Position numbers and translations under genes: made by a program. From positions 1 to 35,582 of the forward strand of contig DATMYA010000090.1 of assembly GCA_035561135.1 (NCBI GenBank): a DNA stretch of 35,582 nucleotides, read 5' to 3'. Under the pieces are notes generated by a model. It made no database searches and was not told the origin of the DNA. It saw nothing but the letters and a program-made list of their open reading frames with translations. Source of the stretch: Clostridia bacterium (GTDB lineage: Bacteria; Acidobacteriota; Terriglobia; Terriglobales; Acidobacteriaceae). Positions 9,475 through 18,248 of this stretch are shown here, in pieces. The first letter of the stretch is position 1. Every line of letters begins with the position of its first letter.

Positions 9475-9503
9475 CCCTGAGCGAGCGAAGCGAGTCGAAG
9501 GGT
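9474..9503 (+). repeat. REP-like palindrome (CCCTGAGCGA...TCGAAGGG)
   Basis: ACCCT (9474-9478) and AGGGT (9499-9503) flank an interior of GAGCGA/AGCGAG-type half sites. The CCCTGAGCGAAG...TCGAAGGG pattern resembles dispersed extragenic palindromes known from several bacterial phyla. Only one copy is seen in this window, so the repeat status is inferred from the pattern. Confidence 0.45.
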
Positions 9504-9661
9504 CTTTGGAGAGCGAAGCATTTGTCTCTCAAGGCCGTTTGAAGCTTGACAAGCTACACAGGGAACTTCGACGAGCAAGGATTTGATTTCACCGGATGGC
9601 TCGGGCGCGACAACCGCCCCCATCTGCCGGGTTCAGAACCCCCGGAGAAAAGAAGAACGCA

Positions 9662-10036
9662 ATGATCGGTAAAAAGGCAAAGAACCAGACGCGGCAGGCG
9701 GTTCACAGCCGTATCCGCAAAAAGGTGTTAGGCACGGCGGAGCGTCCGCGGTTGAACGTGTACCGTTCGGTGAACCATATCTACGCGCAGTTGATCGACG
9801 ATGCCAAGGGCGTGACGCTTGCGGCCGCGAGCTCGCTCGAAGCCGGCAAGATCGATGGCAAGAAGCATGTGGCCGGTGGCAATGTCGCTTCGGCGAAGCA
9901 GGTTGGCACGGTGATCGCCGAGCGCGCGAAGACCAAGAACATCGTGCAGGTGGTCTTCGATCGCGGTGGTTATCTGTACCACGGGCGCGTGAAGGCCTTG
10001 GCCGAAGCAGCGCGTGCAGCAGGGTTGAAGTTCTAG
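9662..10036 (+). CDS. rplR: 50S ribosomal protein L18
   Basis: 124 residues, normal. L18 binds 5S rRNA together with L5. Visible segments are [20 protein letters not shown] (about residues 20-39), [20 protein letters not shown], and the C-terminal [20 protein letters not shown] then ARAAGLKF, typical of the family. The frame is open to 9596, but ATG 9662 after CCGGAGAAAAGAAGAACGCA fits best. A GGGTTC/GAACCC palindrome at 9629-9641 lies just upstream of that ribosome site. Confidence 0.97.
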   Translation: MIGKKAKNQTRQAVHSRIRKKVLGTAERPRLNVYRSVNHIYAQLIDDAKGVTLAAASSLEAGKIDGKKHVAGGNVASAKQVGTVIAERAKTKNIVQVVFDRGGYLYHGRVKALAEAARAAGLKF

Positions 10037-10137
10037 GTAGCCGGGCAGGCGCAGATGGGGCGCTTGCTGGGACCCCGCATGGGGCAGAGTTTTCGAGGCG
10101 CTGACGTTTGGCACGTAGCGCGGGAGAATTGACGGTA

Positions 10138-10647
10138 ATGGCAATATCGAAAAGAAAGCTTGACGCCGGGAATTACCAACTGAAAGACCAGGTGGTCAAC
10201 ATCAACCGCGTCACCAAGGTCGTCAAGGGCGGCAAGAACATGTCCTTCGCGGCACTGGTTGTGGTGGGCGACCCGGGTTCCGCCGTTGTGGGCTACGGCT
10301 CCGGCAAGGCGAAGGAAGTTCCGCAGGCGATCCGCAAGGGCATCGAAGCGGCAAAGAAGAACCTGGTGAAGGTCAACCTGACGCAGACCAGCATCCCGCA
10401 CATGGTCCTTGGCCGTTTCGGTTCGGGCATGGTGCTGTTGAAGCCGGCTCCGGAAGGAACGGGCGTAATCGCCGGCGGTGCAGTCCGCGCGGTGATGACC
10501 TCGGTCGGCATTCAAAACGTGCTGACGAAGTCGATCGGCACCACGAACCCGCACAACGTGGTGAAGGCGACCTTCGACGCGTTGAAGAAACTGCGCGATC
10601 GCCAGGAAATGGCGACATCGCGCGGCAAAGCTGTTGAGGAGCTCTAA
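10138..10647 (+). CDS. rpsE: 30S ribosomal protein S5
   Basis: 169 residues, normal. S5 contributes to decoding fidelity and to mRNA unwinding with S3 and S4. The double-stranded RNA-binding S5 domain is seen as [27 protein letters not shown] (about residues 19-45). [25 protein letters not shown] follows, then the C-terminal domain with [39 protein letters not shown] 10138 is chosen over an upstream in-frame TTG because GGGAGAATTGACGGTA precedes it. Two bases to rpmD. Confidence 0.97.
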   Translation: MAISKRKLDAGNYQLKDQVVNINRVTKVVKGGKNMSFAALVVVGDPGSAVVGYGSGKAKEVPQAIRKGIEAAKKNLVKVNLTQTSIPHMVLGRFGSGMVLLKPAPEGTGVIAGGAVRAVMTSVGIQNVLTKSIGTTNPHNVVKATFDALKKLRDRQEMATSRGKAVEEL

Positions 10648-10649
10648 GA

Positions 10650-10889
10650 ATGGCCCGCAAACGGAATAAGACGGATAAGGTTCAGGCGCCAGCCGGAGCG
10701 ATGATCCAGCTCAAATGGATTCGCTCGGCAATCTGTGCGCCGGTCACCCAAAGAAAAGTCATCAAGGGCTTGGGCTTCACCCGGCTCAACCAGGTGATTG
10801 AGCGTGAAGATACGCTCTCCATTCGCGGCATGGTCGCGAAGGTCCCTCACATGGTAGAGATTTTGGGGCCGCCACCGGCGACGAAGTAA
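10650..10889 (+). CDS. rpmD: 50S ribosomal protein L30
   Basis: 79 residues, longer than the usual 58-62 because of about 15 charged N-terminal residues ([15 protein letters not shown]). The L30 core [20 protein letters not shown] then [15 protein letters not shown] carries the family IGxPxxQR-like pattern and the hydrophobic end VRGMV-like segment. ATG at 10650 has a GAGGAG ribosome site inside the end of rpsE; the second ATG (codon 18) would give a minimal L30. 94 bases to rplO. Confidence 0.94.
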   Translation: MARKRNKTDKVQAPAGAMIQLKWIRSAICAPVTQRKVIKGLGFTRLNQVIEREDTLSIRGMVAKVPHMVEILGPPPATK

Positions 10890-10983
10890 CTGCGCGCTGG
10901 CGATTGCCGGCGTTTTCGCAACTCGCGCTCGCAGCGCGGGCACCGCGCGGCGATGGAGTCGCAGCGGCAAGGATACGAGAGCA

Positions 10984-11424
10984 ATGAATTTATCGAATGT
11001 TCGTGCACCGAAGGGTTCGTCGGAGAAGCGCAAACGAGTCGGCCGCGGTATGGGTTCCGGCATGGGCAAGACGTCGACGCGCGGCCACAAAGGCCAACGC
11101 TCACGTAGCGGTTCGCGCATGATGCGCGGTTTTGAAGGCGGCCAGATGCCGCTGCACCGCCGCTTGCCGAAGCGCGGATTCACTAATATTTTCAAGGTAG
11201 AGTACACGGTCGTAAACCTCAGCCGGCTGATGGAACTGGGAGAGACGACGGTCACGCCCGAGGTGCTGAAGAAGGCTGGCATCCTGAAATCCAGGAAGGC
11301 TTTGGTGAAGGTTCTTGGAGTTGGCGAGTTGACGACTGCCTTGACCGTTCACGCGCACAAGTTCTCTGAGACGGCAAAAGAAAAGATTGAGAAGGCTGGT
11401 GGCAAGGCGGAAGTTATTGCCTGA
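10984..11424 (+). CDS. rplO: 50S ribosomal protein L15
   Basis: 146 residues, normal. L15 is a late-assembly 50S protein with a long basic N-terminal extension threading rRNA. It starts [20 protein letters not shown], then [24 protein letters not shown] and [17 protein letters not shown] (about residues 52-68), all signature. The C-terminal globular domain ends with [25 protein letters not shown] 10984 follows AAGGATACGAGAGCA. A 145-base structured spacer leads to secY. Confidence 0.97.
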   Translation: MNLSNVRAPKGSSEKRKRVGRGMGSGMGKTSTRGHKGQRSRSGSRMMRGFEGGQMPLHRRLPKRGFTNIFKVEYTVVNLSRLMELGETTVTPEVLKKAGILKSRKALVKVLGVGELTTALTVHAHKFSETAKEKIEKAGGKAEVIA

Positions 11425-11430
11425 CGCCCC

Positions 11431-11551
11431 CACGACGAACCGCTAGCGCGCTCGTCGTGTGAATGGGTGAGCGCCTCAGGCGTTCACCGGGCACCCCGCA
11501 GGTCGCCTGCCGTGATAAAAGGTAGGCACCAGAAAGTCGGCCGCGAAGCGG
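11431..11551 (+). other. Four consecutive hairpins in the rplO-secY spacer
   Basis: CACGACGA (11431-11438) pairs with TCGTCGTG (11452-11459). GGTGA-G-CGCC (11466-11475) pairs with GGCG-T-TCACC (11479-11488) around TCA with one internal mismatch. GCAGG (11498-11502) pairs with CCTGC (11506-11510). CCGC (11541-11544) pairs with GCGG (11548-11551). The series ends about 20 bases before the secY start. Confidence 0.6.
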
Positions 11552-11569
11552 TCGGCAGACAGAGGCCCT

Positions 11570-12970
11570 ATGTTCGAAAAGCTTGCGAACATCTTCCGAA
11601 TCCCAGACCTGCGCAAGCGGATACTGTTCACGCTCGGTATGTTGGCGGTTTACCGCCTCGGCGGACACATTCCCACGCCAGGCATCAACGCCGACCTGCT
11701 ACAGCAGTTCTTTGAACAGAACCGCGGTACATTCCTCGGTTTCGTGGACTTGTTCAGCGGCGGCCAGCTTCGCCGTTTGACGATCTTCGCTCTGGGCATC
11801 ATGCCCTACATTACCGCGTCTATCATTCTGCAATTGCTGACAGTGGTATACGAACCGCTAAAGCGCTTGCAAAAAGAAGGTGAACTCGGGCGCAAGAAGA
11901 TCACGCAGTGGACGCGCTACCTGACCGTGCTGCTGGCCGCGATGCAATCGTTTGGTATCGCCATGACGCTGGAGCGCCAGACTATGAGCGGCGGCGTCCC
12001 ATTCGTCACCAACCCGGGCTTAGGGTTCGTGCTGATGACGATGCTGACGCTGACCACCGGTTCGGCATTCATCATGTGGCTGGGCGAGCAGATCACGGAG
12101 CGCGGCATCGGTAATGGTATGTCGCTGCTGATTTTTGCGGGCATCGTTGTCGGCCTGCCGCATGCAGTGGTCGATCTGTACGACAAAGCTGCAACCAGCG
12201 CCTGGGGCGCATTCACGCTGCCTGCGCTGCTGATCCTTCTGGCAGTGATGATCGCCGTCGTAGCCTTCATTGTGTTCGTGGAGCGAAGCGAGCGGAGAAT
12301 CCCAGTGCAGTACGCGAAGCGCGTCGTTGGCCGCAAGGTCATGGGCGGACAGAGCACCCACCTGCCGCTGCGTGTCAACTCTGGCGGTGTCATGCCAGTC
12401 ATCTTCGCGAGTTCTGTGCTCACGTTGCCGCAAACGATGGGCTTTTTCCTTAAGGGCAAGAGCCCTGCGATCGATCGCATGCTCGAGTCCCTGAATTGGG
12501 GCGAGCCTCTGTATACGCTCCTGTATTGCCTCGGGATCGTTTTCTTCGCATACTTCTACGTCTCGATCGTGTTCAACCCGACCGAGGTGGCGGATAATAT
12601 GCGGAAGTACGGTGGGTTCATTCCGGGTATCCGTCCGGGTAAGCGTACAAGCGATCACATCAACGACATCCTCACACGCATCACCCTGGTCGGTGCATGT
12701 TACCTGATCGTTATTTCGTTGATTCCGGAATGGATGATTGCCGGCCTTCGGTTGAACCATCTGTGGCTCGTTGGTGGATTCTTCGAGCGGCTCCCAACGT
12801 GGGTTACAAATGGCTTAGGAGTAAACTTTTATTTCGGCGGAACCTCTCTGCTGATCGTAGTCGGCGTGGCAATGGATACGGTCAACCAAGTGGAGTCGCA
12901 GCTCATCATGCGCCATTACGAGGGTTTCACTCCACGCAGTGGACGCATTCGCGGTCGTAGAACGTGGTAG
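11570..12970 (+). CDS. secY: Preprotein translocase subunit SecY
   Basis: 466 residues, slightly above the usual 430-445. SecY is the ten-helix pore of the inner-membrane Sec translocon. Hallmarks include the first segment RKRILFTLGMLAVYRLGGHIPTPGI, the helix-2 region FALGIMPYITASIILQLL, GLGEQITERGIGNGMSLLIF-type sequence near residue 170, and the cytosolic loop VERSERRIPVQYAKRVVGRK (about residues 238-257). The late PGIRPGKRTSDHINDILTRIT is also present. The basic C-terminus GRIRGRRTW is of a type seen in Acidobacteriota. ATG at 11570; the ribosome site is AGAGG. Confidence 0.96.
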   Translation: MFEKLANIFRIPDLRKRILFTLGMLAVYRLGGHIPTPGINADLLQQFFEQNRGTFLGFVDLFSGGQLRRLTIFALGIMPYITASIILQLLTVVYEPLKRLQKEGELGRKKITQWTRYLTVLLAAMQSFGIAMTLERQTMSGGVPFVTNPGLGFVLMTMLTLTTGSAFIMWLGEQITERGIGNGMSLLIFAGIVVGLPHAVVDLYDKAATSAWGAFTLPALLILLAVMIAVVAFIVFVERSERRIPVQYAKRVVGRKVMGGQSTHLPLRVNSGGVMPVIFASSVLTLPQTMGFFLKGKSPAIDRMLESLNWGEPLYTLLYCLGIVFFAYFYVSIVFNPTEVADNMRKYGGFIPGIRPGKRTSDHINDILTRITLVGACYLIVISLIPEWMIAGLRLNHLWLVGGFFERLPTWVTNGLGVNFYFGGTSLLIVVGVAMDTVNQVESQLIMRHYEGFTPRSGRIRGRRTW

Positions 12971-13029
12971 TGGTGACGCTTCCGCAAGTAGCGTCATCAC
13001 GCTGACGGCTGGGCGAGGCTTAAGCCGTC
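12970..13029 (+). other. Two hairpins between secY and adk
   Basis: The first stem begins at the last base of the secY stop codon. Bases 12970-12980 (GTGGTGACGCT) pair with 12990-13000 (AGCGTCATCAC), 11 pairs with one G-U and a 9-base loop. GACGGCT (13004-13010) then pairs with AGCCGTC (13023-13029). Neither has a T-run. Confidence 0.65.
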
Positions 13030-13056
13030 GAGAGCCGCGGTTTCGGAGGTCGGGCC

Positions 13057-13797
13057 ATGGAATTGGAAGCCATGACGTTGGCGGATACGAACATCAGCAA
13101 GGATTCAGGTAAGAACGTCGGGCCAGTGATTTTGTTTGGAGCGCCCGGAGCGGGCAAAGGTACGCAGGCCAAGAACATCGCGGCAGTTTACGGGATTCCG
13201 CAAATCTCAACCGGCGACATCCTGCGAGCGAACGTAGCGCAGTCAACGGCACTTGGCCGCGAGGCCAAAGAAATCATGGCGCGAGGGGAGTTGGTGCCCG
13301 ACAGCCTCGTTTGCGCGATGGTCTCCGAGCGGCTGACACACGCAGATTGCGCCAGGGGCTTTATTCTGGACGGGTTTCCTCGGACGGTGCCGCAAGCGGA
13401 ATGGCTTGATGCCGAGCTCGAAGGCAAGGTCTTTGACAAAGAGCACGCACGTGCGATGCCACCGATTGTGATTCAAATCAAAGTCGAGTATAATTCGCTA
13501 TTGCAACGGCTTACCGGACGTCGTTCTTGTCCCGCCTGCGGACGGATCTACAACGTTCATCTTCAGCCTCCACGTGTCGCCGACATCTGTGATGTCGACG
13601 GCTCCAAGCTCGTCACGCGTCACGACGATTGCGAAGACGTGATTTCTGGGCGACTGAAAGAGTACGAATCACAGACGCTTCCAGTTGCGGAGTACTACCG
13701 CAAGCGTAAACGGCTGATTGAGGTAGATGGCGACCAGTCGGTCGAAATTGTAACGAAGGAAGCGCTGAAGGCAATAGAGCATGGCCATAGTCTGTAA
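13057..13797 (+). CDS. adk: Adenylate kinase with zinc-type LID
   Basis: 246 residues, about 30 longer than typical, mostly an N-terminal lead of 20 residues. Adk interconverts ATP + AMP and 2 ADP in the cytosol. The P-loop is GAPGAGKGT (28-36), followed by the AMP-binding QISTGDILR and the segment GFILDGFPRT (101-110). The LID has C158-x2-C161 and C178-x2-D181, the zinc-binding arrangement. ATG 13057 follows CGGAGGTCGGGCC; ATG 13072 is a weaker alternative. It overlaps map by 17 bases and follows secY, the usual order. Confidence 0.95.
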   Translation: MELEAMTLADTNISKDSGKNVGPVILFGAPGAGKGTQAKNIAAVYGIPQISTGDILRANVAQSTALGREAKEIMARGELVPDSLVCAMVSERLTHADCARGFILDGFPRTVPQAEWLDAELEGKVFDKEHARAMPPIVIQIKVEYNSLLQRLTGRRSCPACGRIYNVHLQPPRVADICDVDGSKLVTRHDDCEDVISGRLKEYESQTLPVAEYYRKRKRLIEVDGDQSVEIVTKEALKAIEHGHSL

Positions 13798-14533
13798 GTC
13801 ATCTGGCGAGATTGAAAAGATGCGCCGCAGTGGGCACATCGTTCGCCAGGTACTGGAAACAGTGAAAGTGCTAGTCGCGCCCGGGGTCAGCACCATGGAT
13901 CTGGAGCGCGCGGCGGAAAAAAAGATTCGAGAGCTCGGGGCGAAGCCCGCGTTCAAGGGATATTACGATTACCCTTGCGTTCTCTGCACTTCGGTGAATC
14001 AGGAGGTTGTGCACGGCATCCCCTCCGAGCGCCGGGTCTTGAAGGCTGGCGACATCGTTTCGATCGACTGTGGCGTGGTGCTGGACGGCTACTACGGCGA
14101 CTCGGCGATCACCGTGCCGGTAGGCGAAGAAATTTCCTCGGAGCTGCGTAATCTGCTGGACGTGACCGAGAAATCGCTTTATCGCGGCATCGAGGCTGTG
14201 CGGGTCGGCAATACGCTGGGCGATGTCGGGGCCGCTGTGCAGAAAGTAGTTGAGGCCAACGGCTTTAGCGTTGTGCGCGAGTTTGTTGGGCATGGCATTG
14301 GCACCAGGCTGCACGAGGATCCTCAGGTTCCGAACTATGGAACTCCGGGCCATGGAGCAAAGTTGCGAGAAGGTATGGTGCTGGCGATCGAGCCGATGGT
14401 GAATGCCGGCGGTCCGGGCGTGCGGGTGCTGGAAGATAAGTGGACGGCAGTAACAGAAGACGGGCGCCCAAGCGCACACTTCGAACACTGCGTGGCGGTA
14501 ACGAAGGACGGTCCGCTCATCCTGACGGACTAG
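13781..14533 (+). CDS. map: Methionine aminopeptidase, type I
   Basis: 250 residues. It removes the initiator Met from new proteins. The pita-bread fold ligands are all present: D96 (SIDCGV), D107 (YYGDSA), H171 (GHGIG), E204 (AIEPM) and E235 (FEHCVAVT), plus the substrate-side H79 (EVVHGIPS). The short N-terminus without a zinc or SH3 extension places it in the type Ia class. It starts inside the end of adk (17-base overlap), so translation is probably coupled. 126 bases precede infA. Confidence 0.96.
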   Translation: MAIVCKSSGEIEKMRRSGHIVRQVLETVKVLVAPGVSTMDLERAAEKKIRELGAKPAFKGYYDYPCVLCTSVNQEVVHGIPSERRVLKAGDIVSIDCGVVLDGYYGDSAITVPVGEEISSELRNLLDVTEKSLYRGIEAVRVGNTLGDVGAAVQKVVEANGFSVVREFVGHGIGTRLHEDPQVPNYGTPGHGAKLREGMVLAIEPMVNAGGPGVRVLEDKWTAVTEDGRPSAHFEHCVAVTKDGPLILTD

Positions 14534-14659
14534 AGGATGGAGAGATTTGTTGATCAAGGGATGCTTGAGTCATGGCGTTCCCGGGGTAGAGGTTCTGGGC
14601 CCCGAGCGTGTTCGAAGCTGTAGCGCGGCGAATTGCGCAAATCAGGTCAAAAGGATTGC

Positions 14660-14878
14660 ATGAGCAAGGAAGACGCGATTGAAGTTATGGCAGTGGTAAT
14701 CGAACCGTTGCCGAACGCGATGTTCAAGGTTGAGCTGGAGAATAAGCACAAGGTCCTGGCTCATGTGTCCGGCAAGATGCGCAAAAATTTTATCCGCATT
14801 CTCCCGGGCGACAGGGTTGCGGTGGAGCTTTCGCCCTACGACTTGACGCGCGGAAGGATCGTGTACCGCTATAAGTAA
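14660..14878 (+). CDS. infA: Translation initiation factor IF-1
   Basis: 72 residues, exactly the usual length. IF-1 is an OB-fold protein that occupies the 30S A site during initiation. It reads [20 protein letters not shown], then [20 protein letters not shown] and [20 protein letters not shown], ending RGRIVYRYK, a near-perfect family match. ATG 14660 follows AAAAGGATTGC; the frame opens slightly upstream but the family N-terminus decides the start. Its place between map and rpmJ is canonical. Confidence 0.97.
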   Translation: MSKEDAIEVMAVVIEPLPNAMFKVELENKHKVLAHVSGKMRKNFIRILPGDRVAVELSPYDLTRGRIVYRYK

Positions 14879-14976
14879 CCGGCCTGTCCGGTATGTTTCC
14901 GGCGGCGCTACCAAGCGCGGCCACGCAGTTCCCGGCGAAGGCTGAGAGCTGACTTCTGCGAACTGAGAATTGTCTT

Positions 14977-15090
14977 ATGAAGGTACGGGCTTCGGTTAAG
15001 AAGATTTGCGACAAGTGCAAAGTGATCCGCCGCCACGGTGTGGTGCGGGTGATTTGCGAGAACTCAAAGCACAAGCAGCGCCAGGGTTAA
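14977..15090 (+). CDS. rpmJ: 50S ribosomal protein L36, zinc type
   Basis: 37 residues, the normal short L36, easily missed because of its size. The sequence starts [20 protein letters not shown], continues [17 protein letters not shown], and keeps the zinc ligands C11, C14, C27 and H32. L36 is a late 50S protein binding domain V/VI of 23S rRNA. ATG 14977 sits after a weak purine stretch (AACTGAGAATTGTCTT). It lies in the standard infA-rpmJ-rpsM order, with 98 and 85 bases on either side. Confidence 0.96.
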   Translation: MKVRASVKKICDKCKVIRRHGVVRVICENSKHKQRQG

Positions 15091-15099
15091 TAGCCCTGT

Positions 15100-15120
15100 A
15101 ACGCGCACACTCCGCGCGTT
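15100..15120 (+). other. Hairpin between rpmJ and rpsM
   Basis: AACGCGC (15100-15106) pairs perfectly with GCGCGTT (15114-15120) around a 7-base loop, ten bases after the rpmJ stop. No T-run follows. Confidence 0.55.
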
Positions 15121-15175
15121 CGGGGTCACCTCGGGCGTGTGTTGCGTGTAGCGGAACTCTGAGGAGTAGAACCAC

Positions 15176-15562
15176 ATGGCACGTATTGCAGGCGTCGATC
15201 TGCCGCGCAACAAGCAGGCACGAATCGCGCTGACCTACATTTACGGTATCGGCCAGCCACGCGCGGTGAAGATCCTGGCGGCAGCGGACGTCGATGCTCT
15301 GAAGAAGATTCAGGACCTGAGTGAAGAAGAAGTCAACCGCATCCGCCAGGTAATTGAGAACCAGGGCAATGTCGAAGGTGACCTGCGTAAGGACACCTCG
15401 ATGCACATCAAGCGGCTGATCGAAATCGGGTCTTATCGCGGCTACCGTCACCGTCGCAGTCTGCCGGTTCGCGGTCAGCGCACACACACCAATGCGCGTA
15501 CTCGTAAGGGTCCGCGTAAGGGCACCGTAGCTAACAAGAAGAAGACAGCGGCGAAGACATAA
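15176..15562 (+). CDS. rpsM: 30S ribosomal protein S13
   Basis: 128 residues, normal. S13 is a head protein contacting the P-site tRNA and forming intersubunit bridges. It starts [20 protein letters not shown] and [14 protein letters not shown], and contains [20 protein letters not shown] with [11 protein letters not shown] at the end, diagnostic of the family. ATG 15176 follows GAGGAGTAGAACCAC. It heads the classic alpha-operon set, with rpsK starting three bases after its stop. Confidence 0.97.
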   Translation: MARIAGVDLPRNKQARIALTYIYGIGQPRAVKILAAADVDALKKIQDLSEEEVNRIRQVIENQGNVEGDLRKDTSMHIKRLIEIGSYRGYRHRRSLPVRGQRTHTNARTRKGPRKGTVANKKKTAAKT

Positions 15563-15565
15563 CGT

Positions 15566-15997
15566 ATGGCTAAAGCAGCGGGTTCCGCCGGCGCTGGCGC
15601 GTCGGACAAGAAGGGCAAGACCAAGAAGTTCAAACGCAAGGAGCGCAAGCATATCCCCCACGGGATCGTGTCGGTTAGCGCGTCCTTCAATAACACGCTG
15701 GTGACGATTGCCGATGCCAATGGCAACGTGGTCTCGTGGAAAAGTTCGGGTTCGCTCGGCTTCCGCGGTTCGCGTAAGGGCACACCGTTCGCAGCGCAGC
15801 AGGCCGCAATGAACGCCGCCAACATGGCGCGCGATCACGGTATGCGTAGCGTCGACGTGCGCGTCAGCGGTCCGGGTTCAGGCCGAGAGTCGGCGATTCG
15901 CGCGTTGGCCGCAGCCGGTCTGGAAGTGCGCTCAATCAAGGACAGCACGCCGGTTCCGCACAATGGCTGCCGCCCGCCGAAGAAGCGCCGCGTTTGA
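15566..15997 (+). CDS. rpsK: 30S ribosomal protein S11
   Basis: 143 residues, about 14 more than E. coli because of a basic N-terminus ([20 protein letters not shown]). S11 is a platform protein near the E site. Signatures are [20 protein letters not shown] (about residues 32-51), [20 protein letters not shown], and the C-terminal [20 protein letters not shown] 15566 lies three bases after rpsM, so translation is probably coupled. It is followed by an AT-rich 209-base spacer that looks unlike the rest of the cluster. Confidence 0.97.
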   Translation: MAKAAGSAGAGASDKKGKTKKFKRKERKHIPHGIVSVSASFNNTLVTIADANGNVVSWKSSGSLGFRGSRKGTPFAAQQAAMNAANMARDHGMRSVDVRVSGPGSGRESAIRALAAAGLEVRSIKDSTPVPHNGCRPPKKRRV

Positions 15998-16014
15998 TGA
16001 GTGATTTGGCAACA

Positions 16015-16095
16015 TGTAATTCGGCGAATTGAAAACCGCTGCCCAGTACGCAGTGCTTTGAAATTACGAATTACACATTGCAATTACAAATCGTT
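16015..16095 (+). repeat. AT-rich ATTAC-type intergenic repeats between rpsK and rpsD
   Basis: TGTAATTCG (16015-16023) and CGAATTACA (16067-16075) form a perfect 9-bp inverted repeat. Related copies such as AAATTACGAATTAC and GCAATTACAAATCG lie beside it. The segment is markedly AT-rich against GC-rich flanks. A similar composition occurs at 33,600-33,740. Confidence 0.55.
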
Positions 16096-16206
16096 TAGAG
16101 CGGGAAGAACGGGGCGCCAAGCCTCTGTAAACCGCTCGCGGGACGCTCGCAATGCAGAACGCGCATTCGGCGGCTCGTACACCGAAATCAGGTATAAGGA
16201 GAAACC

Positions 16207-16836
16207 TTGGCACGTTACAGAGAGGCAGTCTGCCGACTTTGCCGCCGCGACGGAATGAAGCTATTCCTTAAAGGCCCAAAGTGCTTCACCGATAAGTGCC
16301 CGATCGAGAAGCGCAACTTTGCGCCCGGTCAGCACGGAAAAGACCGCAAGGCGAAAATCGTCGGGTACGGTCTGCAGCTTCGCGAAAAACAGAAAGCGAA
16401 GCGCATCTACTTCACACAAGAAGGCCAGTTCCGCAATTACTTTGAGAAGGCAGCGACCGCCAAGGGCGTTACCGGTGAAGTGCTGCTCCAGCAGTTGGAG
16501 CGCCGCCTGGATAACGTTGTATACCGACTGGGCTTTGCCGTTGCCCGCCGCCAGTCGCGCCAGTTAGTGCGCCACGGGCACATCTCGGTCAACGGCCGCA
16601 AGGTCAATATTCCATCGTTCCAGGTTCATGTCGGCGACGAAATCGCCGTTCGTGAAAAGAGCCGAAAGCTCGTCGTTCTGGAGATGGCGAAGGATTTCGC
16701 AAGTCATCAGCCTGCTCCGGGCTGGCTGGAGGTTAGCCGCGACGACTACCGTGGTCGCGTGCTGGCTCTGCCGAAGCGAGAGGATGTTAATCTCCCGGTC
16801 AACGAACAGCTAATCGTCGAACTGTACAGCAAGTAG
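16207..16836 (+). CDS. rpsD: 30S ribosomal protein S4, zinc (C+) form
   Basis: 209 residues, normal. S4 is a primary 16S rRNA binder and in E. coli also autoregulates the alpha operon and acts in antitermination. The N-terminal zinc ligands are C9, C12, C26 and C31 (CRLC, CFTDKC). The S4 RNA-binding domain is [20 protein letters not shown], then [20 protein letters not shown] (about residues 98-137). The start is TTG at 16207, supported by AAGGAGAAACC directly upstream and by the family N-terminus [14 protein letters not shown]. Confidence 0.96.
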   Translation: MARYREAVCRLCRRDGMKLFLKGPKCFTDKCPIEKRNFAPGQHGKDRKAKIVGYGLQLREKQKAKRIYFTQEGQFRNYFEKAATAKGVTGEVLLQQLERRLDNVVYRLGFAVARRQSRQLVRHGHISVNGRKVNIPSFQVHVGDEIAVREKSRKLVVLEMAKDFASHQPAPGWLEVSRDDYRGRVLALPKREDVNLPVNEQLIVELYSK

Positions 16837-16842
16837 TGCAAT

Positions 16843-16863
16843 GGCTGGCCTTCGCGGCCAGCC
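16843..16863 (+). other. Hairpin after rpsD
   Basis: GGCTGGCC (16843-16850) pairs perfectly with GGCCAGCC (16856-16863) around TTCGC, seven bases after the rpsD stop. It has no T-run and lies in the 232-base rpsD-rpoA spacer, where no separate gene is seen. Confidence 0.65.
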
Positions 16864-17068
16864 GAAGCGCTACTCTGAGCGACACGAGCGGGCCCCGTTC
16901 AGTAAGTTGTCCATTTCGCTTTGCTTTGCGCGGCACGTTCCGCGCTTCACAAGAAACTGCGCAGCACAGGTGCTTCGTCACCGTGCCACGCACCTTACTT
17001 TCGGACCAGATCAGCCGGCGGGCCACGCACCCAAGCCGCGCCACACGGCCGGAGAAGAAGGAGACAAG

Positions 17069-18118
17069 ATGCTCTGGAAGGGATTTCAGAAACCGAAGCG
17101 CCTGGCATTCGACAGCGAGTCGCTGACCGACAAGTACGGTCACTTCTGGGCGCAGCCGTTTGAGCGCGGTTTTGGTACTACGATCGGCAATGCTCTACGC
17201 CGTGTGCTGCTCTCGTCGATCGAGGGCGCTGCAGTCACTGCCGTCAAAATCGAAGGCGTGCTTCATGAGTTTCAGTCGCTCCCCGGTGTTGTCGAGGATG
17301 CGACCGACATCATCCTTAACCTGAAGCAGGTGCCGTTCAAATTGAACGGCGATGCTCCGAAGGCAATCTATCTTCGCGCGGACCAGCCCGGTGTTGTTAC
17401 CTCAAGTATGATCGAGACCGATGCTGACGTCGAAGTACTCGATAAGGACGTTTACATCGCCACCGTGAGTGAAGGCGGCCGTCTCGAAATGGAGATGCGC
17501 CTGAAGAAGGGGCGCGGCTACGTTTCGGCGGACAAGAATTTCGACGAGGATCTGGGTCTCGGGTTTATCCCGATTGACTCTGTGCACTCGCCCGTCCGCA
17601 AGGTGAATTACGCGGTGGAAGCCGCGCGTCTTGGCCAGATAACCGATTACGACAAGCTGTCTCTGGAAGTCTGGACGAACGGCAGCGTCTCGCCGGCCGA
17701 TGCGATTGGCCTGGCGGCGAAGCTGCTGAAAGATCACATGAACATCTTCATCAACTTCGAAGAGGAAGTTGAGACCTCCGCCAGCGCGGAAGAGCGCAAG
17801 CCGGAGATTCGCAACGAGAATCTCAACCGCTCTGTCGAAGAGCTGGAGCTTTCGGTACGCAGCTACAACTGCCTGAAGAACGCCAATATTCAGACCATTG
17901 GCGAACTTGTGCAGAAGAGCGAAGCCGAAATGCTGAAGACGAAAAACTTCGGCCGCAAATCGCTCAACGAGATTAAGGAAATCCTGTCCTCGATGGGACT
18001 TGGCCTTGGCATGAAGATTGACGAGCAGGGTAATGCAGTTCCGATGAATCAGTCGGCTGCAGCAACCAGTTCGCCTTCTTCGCCGGTTAATTCAGGCGAC
18101 GGGAACCCGACTTTTTAA
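17069..18118 (+). CDS. rpoA: DNA-directed RNA polymerase subunit alpha
   Basis: 349 residues, slightly above the usual 315-340. The alpha dimer scaffolds RNA polymerase, and its C-terminal domain binds UP elements and activators. The N-terminal domain includes [20 protein letters not shown] (about residues 30-49) and [12 protein letters not shown]. The C-terminal domain is seen in [40 protein letters not shown] and [12 protein letters not shown] Ser/Pro/Asn-rich tail of about 20 residues ends the protein. The frame is open to 16841, but ATG 17069 with GAAGGAGACAAG upstream gives the family N-terminus [14 protein letters not shown]. Confidence 0.97.
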   Translation: MLWKGFQKPKRLAFDSESLTDKYGHFWAQPFERGFGTTIGNALRRVLLSSIEGAAVTAVKIEGVLHEFQSLPGVVEDATDIILNLKQVPFKLNGDAPKAIYLRADQPGVVTSSMIETDADVEVLDKDVYIATVSEGGRLEMEMRLKKGRGYVSADKNFDEDLGLGFIPIDSVHSPVRKVNYAVEAARLGQITDYDKLSLEVWTNGSVSPADAIGLAAKLLKDHMNIFINFEEEVETSASAEERKPEIRNENLNRSVEELELSVRSYNCLKNANIQTIGELVQKSEAEMLKTKNFGRKSLNEIKEILSSMGLGLGMKIDEQGNAVPMNQSAAATSSPSSPVNSGDGNPTF

Positions 18119-18248
18119 TGTCCCGGCAGGCGCGTTCAGCGCGTCAGCAGGGTTCCGACAGCCAATGGCTGAGCGGGAACAGAATTCAGCAGGCTTCCGA
18201 CACCCGAGGCTGGGTACCCGAAGCTGGGCGATACCAAGGAACTGAGTC

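Noticed and set aside
16841..17068. 76-codon N-terminal extension of rpoA
   Set aside because: The extension resembles no alpha subunit, contains the rpsD hairpin, and a good ribosome site lies before ATG 17069.
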